NCBI GenBank assembly: GCA_003008705.1
Contig: PDUO01000099.1
Span: forward strand, 4,043-68,042
Direction: 5' to 3'
DNA length: 64,000 nucleotides
Origin: Pezicula radicicola
Taxonomy: Eukaryota > Ascomycota > Leotiomycetes > Helotiales > Dermateaceae
Positions 1 through 10,745 of the stretch are shown piece by piece; position 1 is the first letter of the stretch, and every line of letters starts with the position of its first letter. A program made the position numbers and the translations under genes. The notes beneath the pieces were generated by a model, which was given only the letters and a program-made list of their open reading frames with translations, searched no databases and was not told the origin of the DNA.

Positions 1-960
1 AAGAATCTACTCTATCTATAATTAAAAGTATTCTTTATTAAATATAATATATAATTAGAGTTATAATAAGAACTTATAAAGTTTATTTTATTCTCTATTA
101 AATAATTTAATAGTTTTATACTTTAGATTTTTATTAATTTCTTTTACTAAAGTTATTATTACTTATAGAGTAGTATATAAAGTATTATCTATTATAGATA
201 TTATTATTTAATTTAATATATATACTAGTACCTTATAGTTAGTACTTAAAGTATAATATATAATAGTCTCTTAGTTTTAATATTAGTTAAAAGGGATAAT
301 ACTAAGTTAGTTAAATAAGGTAGAGGTACTATTACTAAGTTAAGATATAATAAATTACTAAGTTACTAAGTATATATAAAGATACTATATTTAAGTTAAG
401 TATAAAGCTTCTATCTAAGAGGGAATAACTATCTACTTATATAGAACCTTTATAAATATAGATTATTAAGATCCCTTAGATTAATACTTTCTATAATTAA
501 TTTAACTAATTTAACTAATCTACTAGTCCTTATTATATAATACTTATTATATAACCTCCTTACCTTATATACTACTTAGTTCTCTATACTAGGCCCCTTA
601 GGGTCTATAGCCGAGCCTTAGGCTAAGAGTCTTACTATAGTTTATAATAATTAAACTTTAGTTTTTTTTTATAAATTAATTATAAAAAAAATTACTTATT
701 ATTATATAATTACCTTTAGAGTTATAAGGGCCCTAGTAGTTATATATATCTATTATTAAGATTTAATCTAATTAATAATATATTAAAATAATAAAAAGAT
801 ACTAATAATAAAATATATATAATTATAAATTTTTTATCTAATATTATAAACCTTAGATAAATTAAGCTTTAACCTTTTCTTTTATAATTAAGAGTAAAGA
901 GGCAGTCTATTATTACCTAAAAGGTTATTATTATAGTTACTACTTTAGCTAACTAAGCTA
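1..960. repeat. AT-rich, RIP-like island
   Basis: Almost uninterrupted A/T-rich sequence dominated by TA, TTA and CTAAG words, with very few CpA or CpG dinucleotides and no long open frame on either strand. This composition is what repeat-induced point mutation leaves in ascomycete repeats. I see no recognisable element in it. It ends abruptly at about 960, where normal-composition coding DNA of a secreted protein gene begins. Confidence 0.75.
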
Positions 961-1004
961 CTATATAAGTTAGCTACCCTAGCTAGATCCATGCTTGGTC
1001 TCGC

Positions 1005-3765
1005 TTAGCCCCGCGTCTGGCTGCGTCGGACCCATGTGGAAAAGTCTTTCGAGTATCTCGCGGCGATAGAAGTACCGTTAATAGTCAAGCGCAGGTATAC
1101 TGGTGCAGTAACACTTGGAGCGATGACATACGTGTTCAGAATGCCTGTGGAATCATTATCATAGAGGAGGGAGATACCATTTCCAGGTGTGGCGAGAAGA
1201 GCTGCGTACCCGGTGCCATTGGAGGATAGGCTGTTACGCACCGCTATACCGCTTTTTGTCCAAGGATTGGTCGGGTCAATAGACTGGACGTAAGCCGTGA
1301 GTACTGCCCCGTTGGAGATTGCAGCTGCCTTGTAGAGCGCAGCCCAGTCATCGTTTGGTGTGTAGACGTCCCTACCCGAGCCAGTGATGCCGTATGTCGT
1401 GCAGGTACGACCAAATGCCGATTGGGGCCAGTCTGATGAAGATATAAAAGCGCTGCCAAGAGCTGAGACTCCTGCCTGTGTTACGATTTGCGAAATAGCA
1501 CTCGTTTCGCTCGTGCGCGAATTGGTGTACTTCACGCTCATCGACACCGTTGGTGGCAAACAGCTGGTCCCACTGATCGACCAAGTTGCAATTCCATTAT
1601 TATCACCAGAAATTGTCGATGGGACTCTGGCTTCAGACAAGGTGTAAGGGCTTGATACAGTTGATATAAAGGTTACGCTGGTGAAGGGTAAGTCGTCAAA
1701 GTTGGACAAATTGGCGACCAACTTGCCGTTTTGAAAGTAAACACCGAGTGAGGAATCAGCCTCTGCACTATTGGAAACTGGTCTCGACCCACGCATTCTG
1801 GGAATGACTCCGGCTCGATATGCAGTTTGAAGACCCCGAGCGTTTGCATACGTCAAACCATTGACGAGTACGTAATTCCGAATCAATGTATCTCCGTTTG
1901 CGGCTGATCCATTAGGGCTGTTCGGCGTATCAGTCCCGACATACCCAAAATTATCAATGAGACTATTGTTTCCAAGGTTAACTTCGGGGTTCGGATTAGG
2001 GTAATACCACACCCCGGTACTGAAAGCGATGTTGTCGATATATGTCAATGAGCGCGAACCCTCATCTAGCATGAGGCCTCTGCCGGTTGAATCGTAGATA
2101 TAATTGTCGGTAATGAATGTTGACGTGCTTCGGGAGAGGGTGTATATTCCACCAAGGTCCGTATGGTACAGCCCGTAGGCATGGACCAGGTTTCCTGCGA
2201 TGACGTTGTTCTGAGATGTAGTAGGTGTTGTATACAGCGGCTGGTGGTTGTAGAGTCCACGGTCGATGTATTGATCATTTCCACCAGCATCATTTGATCC
2301 CCAACCATAGCCATGACAGATCCCCGCCCATGGCGTATAAGAAATGTCATTGTATGCAATGGTAGAATATTGGACATAAGTAAGGAAAATTGGAACGGTA
2401 CCAGAAAAGAGAGAAGAGGTGTTGTAAAAGATATTTCCCATAATTTGAATCTTAGAATTAGTCATTCGAGGGTCGCTGGGATGGTGTGCATCGACTTGAA
2501 TTCCGCCACCAGTGATAGAATTGCCCATGATTTACGTGAAGTAGCTATCAGCGACAATGATATTGCTAGCTCCAAGTCCAACACCGGTGAGGTGAGCATT
2601 GGGGTCGTTGCCAATACCAATACCACCAGCACCAAATTGCGAAAAGGTGCCATTGGTGAAAGAGATGTTATTAGCAGCGCTGATTTGTATTCCACTTGGC
2701 ATTTGGTACCAATGGGGTCGGCTGGCCTCGAAAGCTGGGTAGGTTACATTATCCCCCAATAACCTCCTGTTTGTTGGTCAACATATCCCCAAGTGGTTGG
2801 CCGGTTCCAGGTCGTGTGAGCCTACAGAGAGTTAGTAACTGGAGGCCCTTGACAAGACGTTCGCTCACAAATTGCAATCCCTGAAATGTGATATCGTGTG
2901 CTGGGCTATCATATGTACCTCCAATCGTTATCAGAACTTCTAACCGGCCAAGATAGGTATCGATTGTATTCATATCTTCTCCGGTAAGGGGCTTGTAGTA
3001 GACTTTTCCGGCTATGGAATCCAGAAAGTGTTCTCCTCCGAGGGTTAACAATGCCAAGGAATTCTGGATGTAGAAGCCTTCTTCGGCGTACGGGTCAGAC
3101 AATGTATCATAGCCTACGAGGTTGTTTTCCCAAGCAGCTTGCGTCATTTTCAACGCCCGCGTGCCTGCAGAGGCGACTGGGGAGTATCGGTCAGTGAATG
3201 AGTTGAGCCCCCTGATCTCCGCGCCCTCGACACCAGAAAGGGATGTGAGCCAATCGTAGGTAGGTGAGCTCCAGGTGAGCTCGGTCGACGTGAAATTAAA
3301 GCTTTTTCGATCAAGTCTGGTTCTAGCATACTGTGCAGCCTTGCCTCCAACATAAAGGTTGCGAGAAACAGTCCCCACGGGGACCGTCGTGGAATATATG
3401 CCAGTCGTAGAGTTGAGAACCCAATTGCTGAGCTTGGTTCCCCCAGAGATCAAAGCCTTGGAACCGGAGGCTATATAGTTGACCTTGAATCCGTTTCTGC
3501 CAGAGTCCTGGTTCGTGAAATTCAGGGGTGTAACTAGCACGTAAACCCCGTCGGCGATATAGACGTTGATATCCGCCGTTTGGGATGCAACAGCAGCCAG
3601 AACTAAACTTTGTGCGCGGGAAATGGTAGCAAAAGGAGATTTGAGCGATCCAGGATTGCTATCTTTGCCGTCAACGCTGCTGACATAGTAGTTGAGAGCG
3701 AAAGATGTCGCGAAGAGTTGCGAGAATACAAGGGCCTGCAGGGCGGAGACACTGTAGAACTTCAT
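1005..3765 (-). pseudogene. Secreted right-handed beta-helix (pectin-lyase-fold) protein, disrupted
   Basis: The start at 3765 gives a clear signal peptide (MKFYSVSALQALVFS..ATSFA); an ATG five codons upstream (3780) is also possible. Exon 1 runs to about 2874 and is followed by a 47-nt GT-AG intron with a TACTAAC branch site. The rest reads as a parallel beta-helix protein with repeated N-x-I/Y-D turns and the segment HAYGLYHTDLGGIYTLS. The C-terminal part looks like a carbohydrate-binding or concanavalin-like domain. Three faults are visible. A G-run of five (2753-2757) needs one more base to keep frame into the conserved DNVTYPAFEASRPHWYQMP stretch. An in-frame TAA at 2532-2534 sits between DSYFT and IMGNSITGGG, where CAA is expected. 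The frame stops at 1005 against the AT-rich island, so the C-terminus is probably lost. The fold is likely and the substrate unknown. Confidence 0.65.
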
Positions 3766-3780
3766 GATGTTCGCTCTCAT

Positions 3781-4590
3781 GGAACAGAATCTGGCTAAGG
3801 TCAGTTGGTAGGTCAGGTCAACTACTCAACCAATATGACCTAAAGTCCTGTGATGTTGTGGCAAATTAGAACCCAATGGTGCAAGAAAAGATGTCAAGTA
3901 GGGCTCACATGAAGGAAAACCAGCAAAGGTAGTAGAACCGTGGAAAAGGCAAACTGTTGCTTTGATTATAGAGGGAGAGTCAGAGGCGCATTCTGATTTG
4001 GGAAACTCTGGAGTCTTTATGATATCTAAGAGCAAGGGTGGACTCTTGCTCTTCGCTTAACATACGTCGTACGGGGAGCGTGTTGAAAAAATAGTAGCCG
4101 AGCAGGTTCAAAAACTATCCGTACTACCTAACAGAATCGGGTTTAGGATAATTTAAAGGACTAGGCAAATATCATCCTACGAAAAACCATTCGGACATAC
4201 GAACTAATTTCCCCACTCCGGAGACCCCACCCTACAACATGGGCCGTGCGACTAGTCTATAGTAGTTACTATATTATTTTTTTCGCAGGAGCACGGGCGG
4301 AAAAATTAATATACTTCTTAGAAGGTACTCCGTATAGAAGTCTTGCTAGGCGCCCGAGGGGTGGGTGTTGGGCGTGAAATTAGACTTTCTTAGTAATGAT
4401 AAATTATTTAAGAGATATATAATAAAATAAATATATAAGTAGATATAATATTAACTAGAGACTTTAACTAATATAACTAATTATAAATAGATAATAATAT
4501 TTTATAAAAAAGATAACATAAAAGCTAACTCTATTATTAATCTAATAACTAAGTATATACTATATAGCTTACTATCTAGAGGAACTAGAA
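3781..4590. other. Intergenic, upstream of the beta-helix gene
   Basis: No supportable gene. It holds the upstream region of the beta-helix gene (3781-4090), a mixed stretch, and from about 4380 another AT-rich RIP-like block leading into a LINE remnant. Confidence 0.5.
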
Positions 4591-4596
4591 CCTAGC

Positions 4597-5135
4597 GAGT
4601 TAGTAACCGCGAAATAACAATCGACCTAGTTTTAGCCTTAGAGGAACTAGTATCATTAATGGTCAAGTATACTATACACAAAACAGAACATGGATTAGAC
4701 CACCGGGCGATTAAAACAATATTCGATATTAGTACTCCCGAGCGAATCTTTAAAGAGAGGCTACTCTTTAAAAACACACTATAGAACACTATAAATAGTA
4801 GGATTACTACAGCACTCCAGTCCAGACCGATAGGGGGTAGTGTATAGCAACAAATAGACCAGCTAATAAGTATAGTAACCGAGGCGGTTCATGCTTTGAC
4901 CCTAAAGGCTAAACCATCACTATATACAAAGCCATGGTGGACAACCGATCTCATACAGCTCCGACAAGTGTATACATTCTGGAGGAACCGGGCTAGATCC
5001 CAGCGTCGTATTGGCCACATACTACCTGAACTGGAACAGCATGCAAAGGATGCAGCAAAAGAATACCATGATGCCATTCGACGTCAGAAGAAAGCGCGCT
5101 GGGAGGGGATATATTACGCTACTAACCCGATTTAG
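4597..5135 (+). pseudogene. Tad-like LINE ORF2 remnant (endonuclease end to linker)
   Basis: One reading frame across the interval gives the end of an endonuclease/exonuclease-phosphatase domain (DHRAIKTIFDIST). The linker that precedes the reverse transcriptase in fungal Tad-type non-LTR retrotransposons follows (KPWWTTDLIQLRQVYTFWRN and EYHDAIRRQKKARWEG). Two in-frame TAG codons, at 4782-4784 and 4845-4847, fall where Trp and Gln are expected, as RIP produces. The reverse transcriptase domain is absent and the reading stops at about 5135. It is a dead fragment. Similarity to the Tad clade is from recognition of the linker motif, not from a search. Confidence 0.65.
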
Positions 5136-5290
5136 ACTAGTAAAGTGGCGAAGAGATAGCGGAACCGATTGTACACGCCCGAGGATGATGCTATCATTGA
5201 GCAGTGGCTGCGAGAGCACGTTGGGACTCTCTTGGTACCTGCAAGCCGTAACTACTAACAGTTAGGGGCCGTCGACTACAACACCAATCG

Positions 5291-5361
5291 GGTTAGAGTA
5301 TTAAACGGGCTTATGGTGTTGAACGGGCTTAGGGTATTGAGCGGGCTTAGGGTATTGATTC
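5291..5361. repeat. 18-nt tandem repeat, about 4 copies
   Basis: Four imperfect copies of an 18-nt unit (consensus gcttagggtattgaacgg) lie in tandem between a LINE remnant and an AT-rich stretch. The unit contains TTAGGG once, but the period is 18, so this is not a telomeric array. Confidence 0.7.
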
Positions 5362-5891
5362 TTATTCAGGATACTAAATTACTTTAATAATAATAGTAAT
5401 TTTAATACTAGAAATAAATTTAATACAATTAAGTTATAAACCTTCTTATAACGCTTTAATAGCACTCTTAAATATAACTCTCTTAAAGCCCTTAATTATA
5501 TCTATAGTTTTATATTTATATTATTATAGTTACCTATATAAGGAAAACTTTAATCTTAGCCCTAGAACTAACTTATAGACAGTTAGTAGATATGTGCTCA
5601 TTCTATAAAAGTTATTACTTTTTATTTATAAAATCAGTTGCAACTACCGAGATAGTGACGGAATAATTATAAGTGTTAGCCTGTCAGCTTAACCTAAGTA
5701 CCGAGTCTGTACCACCTGTACCTGCGCTGGTAAGTCTGACTGTGATTTTAGGGTTGATTCTCCCTATAGGTTCTTTCGAAAGTATAAGTGTTGGCAGCCT
5801 TAGTCGTTGCTACTCTCCCACACTCCCAACTTAATTTCAACGAGTAACTTTCCCACATTCTCAGTTTCGTTCCCGTACAATCCCAACCAAG
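5362..5891. other. Intergenic, AT-rich then P450 upstream region
   Basis: AT-rich to about 5640, then normal composition. Positions 5800-5891, just upstream of the P450 start, are rich in pyrimidines and CCCAAC motifs, compatible with a fungal promoter or 5'UTR. No gene seen. Confidence 0.45.
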
Positions 5892-7773
5892 ATGCTTCTC
5901 TTCTCCCAAAGCCCTGCTAATATCCTTCTCTCCTGTCTCGGTGTCTGCATTGGACTCCTCCTCGTCAGTCTCGTAAAAGTTTTCCTATCTAGCTGTCGAC
6001 CAAAAGGGTTTCCACCAGGCCCTCCCACAGCTCCAATCATTGGAAATCTCCACCAAGTGCCTTCCTCCAAAAGTTTCTTGGAGTACTCAATCTCTCCCTT
6101 ATTCCCTGCACACATATGCTAAACCATCCTAGATTTCACAAATGGCGCAAAGAATATGGCGACATTATTGGCTTGAAGTTTGGGCCGCAGAATGTTATTG
6201 TGCTGAATAATCATCACCACGTCAAAGATCTGTTCGACAAACGAGGAGCCATATATTCTAGCCGTACAGAAAGCTACGTCGGCAACCAGCTTGTCTGCCC
6301 AGGAAATATCCATATCCTGCTACTCCCCTACTCCGCTGCTTGGCGCAAACTCCGCAAAGTATTCCAGCAGCTCCTAAATATTACGTCGGTTGATTCCTTG
6401 CTTCCTATACAATCCGCGGAGGCCACTCAAACTGTCCACGATTTGATCCATGATCCGGAAGGCTATTATGACCACTTGAGGAGATTCTCCACTGCCATTA
6501 TTCTTGCTTCTGTATTTGGGCAGAGAGGAAAGAGGTTCAAGGATCAGCATGTACAGGATCTGTATGCCGTACAAGATAAATTCACAGCGGTATTGGAACC
6601 TGGGGCCACGCCGCCTGTTGATGCGTTTCCTATACTAAAATATGTGCCAGAGTGGATGCCGGGAGCGGGATGGAAACGTTGGGCGAAAAGGGTGGGGAGG
6701 GAGCAGATGAGCTTGTATGCTAAGCTGTTGGAGGAGACGAGGGAGCAGGTGAAACAAGAGAAGGAGAAAGGGGTGGGAAAAGGGGTAGAGTATTTTCTGA
6801 GGACTGTGTTAAGGGATCAACAGAAGAACGGCTTGAATGAGGGCGAGATGGCTTATATTGGGGGAATTTTCGTAAGTGTCCAATCAGTCTCACAGCTTTC
6901 CTCCAAGAGCACTATTCAAGAGAGAATACTCAGGGTTCACTACTCATGTACGAACAGATGGAAGCTGGCTCGGACACGACGTCCTCAACACTCCTATCAT
7001 TTTGTCTCGCTATGATCGCGTATCCGCACGTGCTCCAGAAGTGTCAAGAGGAAGTCGACGCCTTCTGCCCAGACCACACACCCACAGCAGAGGACACGCA
7101 TAATTTCCCATACTTGAGGGCTTGCATAACCGAGGTATAAAGTCTCCTGTTCACTATTTGAATGTTCCATTGCTAAAATTCACAGACCTTGAGATGGCGA
7201 CCTGTAGCACCAGGCGGCATTCCCCATGTCGTGACTGAGGACGATGTTTATGGCGGATATCTCATCCCGAAAGGAACAATGCTCTTCGCCAATACTTGGA
7301 GTATTCACCAAGATGAGAATGAGTACGAGAGTCCTGCAGACTTCATGCCGAAGAGATTTCTAAACAATAAATTTGGAGCCAAGGGAGATGAGCATGATGC
7401 CGACAACGATAAAAGGAGAGTTACTTATACCTTTGGTGCAGGTAGGAGGGTATGTCCTGGGCAGCACCTTGCACAGAATTCTCTGGTACGTACCTAACTT
7501 GAACCACCTGCCTGTTATCGGGCTGTTCTCATGGAGTAGGGTTGGAAGGAGGTTAACGGAAAGTAGATGGTACTCATGGCGAAGCTCGTTTGGACGTTTA
7601 ACATTCTGGCTTCCTCACCAGTAGATACGAGTTTTGAAACAGGCTATACGGAAGGGTTTGTGGTCTCTCCCAAGAAGTATCCGGCGAAGTTTGTGCCGAG
7701 ATCTGCAAAGCATGTTGCTATTGTTGAGAAGGAGGCCTTGCAGGCGGAGAGCTTTTTGAGTCGATTTGGGTAG
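5892..7773 (+). CDS. Cytochrome P450 monooxygenase (CYP64/OrdA-like)
   Basis: Five exons: 5892-6082, 6133-6871, 6934-7134, 7186-7485 and 7567-7773, with GT-AG introns throughout. They encode 545 residues, the usual size of fungal P450s. An N-terminal membrane anchor (about residues 8-32) is followed by the proline-rich hinge (PKGFPPGPPTAPIIGN). The I-helix oxygen-activation motif is AGSDTTSS (about 321-328), the K-helix ExxR is ETLR (377-380) and the haem loop is FGAGRRVCPG with Cys about 467. All catalytic landmarks are intact. It should be an ER-anchored haem-thiolate monooxygenase using a P450 reductase. The middle region resembles O-methylsterigmatocystin-oxidoreductase-like P450s, so secondary metabolism or detoxification is plausible, but no biosynthetic partners are adjacent. 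It sits alone between RIP-degraded repeats and shows no stop codons. Confidence 0.88.
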
Positions 7774-8430
7774 CTGTTTCTGAGGTAATCTTATATGGAT
7801 GAATGTGCTGGTCTACCCCGCTACCCCGCAGCCGCCAAGGTGGTCCGTAAAGGGCCTAGTCAACGAACGTCATCTCGACTATAGGTGTTACAGCCTTGTA
7901 ATAGGCTAACGTTGGGGGAATCAGCGGGACAACACGGGTAAGAATTGTCCTTGATTAAACACTGCAATAATCAACGCATCCTCACGCGTTCCTGCTGCTA
8001 TTTATGCATAGTGCATCATGGCCCTAGAATTAGTCTTGTAATTAAAGGTTAGGGTTTAAATATTTTAGCAGCTAATTACTATAATGCTAATAACTAAAAT
8101 TTGATTATCAGTTAGGAATTCGATGTATAGGTACTAGGCAGCAATTCATATTCTAGAAAATATACTTTATCAAAGTTTAGTCTAGTTTATAGTAAAATAG
8201 ATATCATGCATGTTTTCTCACGGATTACAGGGCCTAGAGATGTTTTAAATATCTTGGAAGGGTCCTACCATACCTCTCTCAGCTTCCATAGGGCATTACG
8301 CGTAACTCATATGAGAGGCAGTGTGGATAGAGATCATACAATAGGATGATGTCATGATGGGTAATTTTACGAATCTTGATTATTATTTTTTCCGGTTCGA
8401 GGAGACTGATAACATAGTATAGGTAACCTA
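7774..8430. other. Intergenic
   Basis: 3' flank of the P450 gene, becoming AT-rich from about 8030. No gene or recognisable element seen. Confidence 0.5.
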
Positions 8431-8432
8431 GG

Positions 8433-8624
8433 CTACAATCCACAGGAAGTAAAGGAATCTTCAACATCTACACACGAACACGCCAAATCACTATAACCAA
8501 TACGTCTAGACCTCGCCGAGTTGATAGACCCTGATGGACTTCGTTTAGACTTTGGGGCACGCCGCGCGTGACGCCTCCGCGCAGAGGGCGAGTTTGGAGA
8601 TTTGGAAGACGGCATCTTGTTCAA
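8433..8624 (-). CDS. Small Ser/Arg-rich open frame, doubtful
   Basis: A 63-codon frame with a basic, Ser/Arg/Pro-rich first half (ARRRHARRAPKSKRSPSG) and a short cysteine-containing tail. It lies in an island of higher GC content (8470-8620) inside AT-rich DNA, the only reason to list it. I recognise no family. It could be the first exon of a lost gene or a chance frame. Confidence 0.2.
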   Translation of the reverse strand: MNKMPSSKSPNSPSARRRHARRAPKSKRSPSGSINSARSRRIGYSDLACSCVDVEDSFTSCGL

Positions 8625-8785
8625 GATGTTCGCTTTTAAATTTCTTGCAATTACTATGATTGTATTCGAAGTGGTGGTGAAGTTATCTACTACAATTCAA
8701 AAAGTCGCGTCCTAATATGGTGGGGACTAATTCCCTGCTCAGACGTGAGCGAAAATGATATGGTCTGAGGAAACTGAGGTAACGG

Positions 8786-8844
8786 AACTCTGGCTATACC
8801 GGAGTGGGATGCCCTAAAACCTACTCTCCGGTATAACTAGAGTC
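8786..8844. repeat. Inverted repeat / hairpin next to transposase remnant
   Basis: Two arms of about 19 nt (8786-8804 and 8826-8844) are inverted copies around a 21-nt spacer. The perfect core is tataccggag / ctccggtata. The structure lies immediately beyond the end of the hAT-like transposase remnant, so it may derive from that element. Confidence 0.55.
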
Positions 8845-8853
8845 TACTGTAGT

Positions 8854-9320
8854 TTACAAAATAGCTTGATTTGCTGCTTGAATGACTTTATATATCTCAT
8901 CCCATGTCACCATTGAGAAGGGGAGTCTTCGCCGGGTAAGAAGACTGACGATAGCCTCTATATAACGTTGATGGTTGAACACGGCGCGGAGGGCAAGGTC
9001 GGAGGACGAGAGGAAAAGAAGGAGTCGATCGTTGGCCGTGTAGATGAGGCTTCAGAGGATGCTACATCGAAGCCGATAGATTCAACATCACTCATATAAG
9101 TAGGATGAGTCTTTATAGCGTGATTCATGGCATCATCCCGCTTCCTATACTTCCACGGGGGATCCTCACAAATGAGGCATTCATACTGACGATTCCCAGT
9201 TGATTTACGCTTCCCCAGCACGGTCTCTCGGTCGGGAAATGTTATCCGGAATATTAACTCAAATATCGATTGTTAAGACTGGGGAGTAGTAGAGGAAGGG
9301 GAAGGAGCAGTAGACGACAT
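8854..9320 (-). pseudogene. hAT-like transposase N-terminal remnant with Cys/His zinc finger
   Basis: Reading from ATG 9318-9320, the frame gives MSSTAPSPSSTTPQS, then an in-frame TAA (9273-9275, CAA expected). It resumes through GKRKSTGNRQYECLICEDPP and a Cx2C...Hx4H-type finger ending MNHAIKTHP. Near 9010 the frame breaks and a neighbouring frame carries on with LALRAVFNHQRYIEAIVSLL and TRRRLPFSMVTWDE. I recognise this finger plus RYIEAIVSLLTRRRLPF pairing from fungal hAT-family-type transposase proteins. The catalytic core is missing. The element is dead: truncated, frameshifted and carrying a RIP-type stop. Confidence 0.55.
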
Positions 9321-9486
9321 ATTGAGGAGAGTTCAATAGCTGTAAAGCTAATAAATCAATGATTGAGATAAGTACAGATCAATTTGAGAGCGTTCTGGGG
9401 CTAGATTCAGAATTTTACTGGCAGAAAGCACTGACCCGATCAATTAAATAAGAACTTTTTGACCAATCAGAATCGAGGATATCCAT

Positions 9487-9840
9487 TCAACCAACATGAT
9501 ATCCAACTTGAATATCCAAATTTACAACTCTGCCAGCTTGTAACACATATATTGAGGGAGGCATGCAAGAATACTCGTTAGTTTCCGTTTGCATATCTGT
9601 AATAAACTCTCGATTACACATCCGCTTAACGGAGAAACGTATGGAATATATGGCTTCTTTCCCCGCCTTGATGATGAATGTTCCAGATGGACCACATGCT
9701 GGCCTAAGAGGAGCTAAAGATCGATGAGAGACCGTTCGCTTAGGCAGGGCGGGCTCGAAGGGACAGCGGTCTCCTTGCGTACTGGAACATACTAATTTGC
9801 TATCACTTGCCAATCCATGATGTCCGTCCCACTCTCTCAC
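9487..9840 (-). CDS. Hypothetical 117-residue open frame
   Basis: An uninterrupted frame of near-normal GC content in a repeat-rich area. It holds five cysteines spread over its length and no signal peptide, transmembrane segment or motif that I recognise. Either a fragment of a lost gene or chance. Confidence 0.2.
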   Translation of the reverse strand: MREWDGHHGLASDSKLVCSSTQGDRCPFEPALPKRTVSHRSLAPLRPACGPSGTFIIKAGKEAIYSIRFSVKRMCNREFITDMQTETNEYSCMPPSIYVLQAGRVVNLDIQVGYHVG

Positions 9841-9892
9841 AACTTCCAGTGTTTACGTGCATTGATCCAACTAACTGTAGTATACTACTGCC

Positions 9893-9996
9893 GGCCACCA
9901 GGTAAGGTTATCACGTCCGCACTAACAATTGAGCTCTATTTTTTTTAACCGCCAGCAGGGTAAGGTCATCATGTCCGTACTAACAACTTATCATTA
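9893..9996. repeat. Direct repeat, about 40 nt, two copies
   Basis: Two copies of a sequence containing taaggt-atca-gtccg-actaacaa (about 9893-9932 and 9950-9988). The tail cgtactaacaa is the reverse complement of the ttgttagtacg found in the neighbouring inverted-repeat element, so these may be stray ends of the same family. Confidence 0.5.
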
Positions 9997-10035
9997 AGAT
10001 TAGATCATGCAGATTGTGAATATTGCCACACCCTT

Positions 10036-10230
10036 ACAGAGGTACAGCACCTAAGTATTGTTAGTACGGTCAAGGGGCCTTGTCGAGGGTCCTTACAAGC
10101 GAACAACTTCTAACATTTTAGTGCGAAAACTTGTCCTGAATAATACTCTAACAGGCTAAGAGCGTTTCGCTTTGCTGCCTTGTAAGGGCAAGGCCCCCTT
10201 GACTGTACTAACAATACTTACGTCTCTGTA
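10036..10230. mobile_element. MITE-like element with about 50-nt terminal inverted repeats
   Basis: The left arm (10036-10099) and right arm (10179-10230) are inverted copies that share the core taagtattgttagtac, then gtcaagggg, ccttg and ccttacaag, with small gaps. The roughly 80-nt centre has no coding potential. Length about 195 bp and the long inverted repeats fit a non-autonomous DNA transposon. I could not fix the target-site duplication, so the exact ends are uncertain. Confidence 0.6.
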
Positions 10231-10231
10231 T

Positions 10232-10312
10232 TGACCTTCTCGCTAATTGCCGACCTTCTCGCGTATTTTGATCTTCCCGTTTATTGCTGACCTTCTCGCT
10301 TATTGTTGATGT
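10232..10312. repeat. Imperfect 19-20-nt tandem repeat, about 4 copies
   Basis: Consecutive degenerate units of the type attgctgaccttctcgctt follow the right end of the MITE-like element and run up to the integrase-core remnant. Confidence 0.6.
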
Positions 10313-10317
10313 CACAA

Positions 10318-10548
10318 CATGAGAAGTACGGTATTCCTAAGGTTGTTCGCTCTAATAAAGGTTCAGAAACCAGCCGTATGGCCACTTGCTAGGTTTCTCT
10401 CCGGCGTAAGGGTAAAGGCAAAGAAGATCTCCCTTTTCGAAAGGCTTTTATCTATGGCCTATCCCTAAAGAATATACAAATCGAATCGTGGTGGAATCTC
10501 CTTATTGAAGGTCAGACTAAACTATAGTATGAGTTCAACCCAGCCCTG
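10318..10548 (+). pseudogene. Integrase-core (DDE) transposon remnant
   Basis: One frame reads HEKYGIPKVVRSNKGSETSRM, then a stop, then RKAFIYGLSLKNIQIESWWN, LLIEGQTKL, a stop and YEF. The pattern of IPxVVRxDxGxET followed by YGxSxxNxxIExWWxxL matches the integrase-core-domain proteins common in fungal genomes. The two in-frame TAGs fall where Gln and Trp are expected. Only this piece of the domain is present. Family recognition is from memory of the motif. Confidence 0.5.
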
Positions 10549-10745
10549 GGTTCGAGTTTTCTTGACCGCCCCGCCTAGCTTAGCGAGCGGTGTCTTCTTT
10601 ACCCTGTCTGCGTCCTTAGTTCTGCCGGGTATAAGTTTCCTTGATTCTTTGCGTCGAGAGAGACTCTTGTCTTTATACTCCGGCTTATCTTCTCTTTCTA
10701 TGGTTCTACCTATCTTGCCTCTGGTTACGTCGACAATTATCTCCG

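Noticed and set aside
5291..5361. Telomere repeat array
   Set aside because: TTAGGG occurs once per 18-nt unit; the period is not six.
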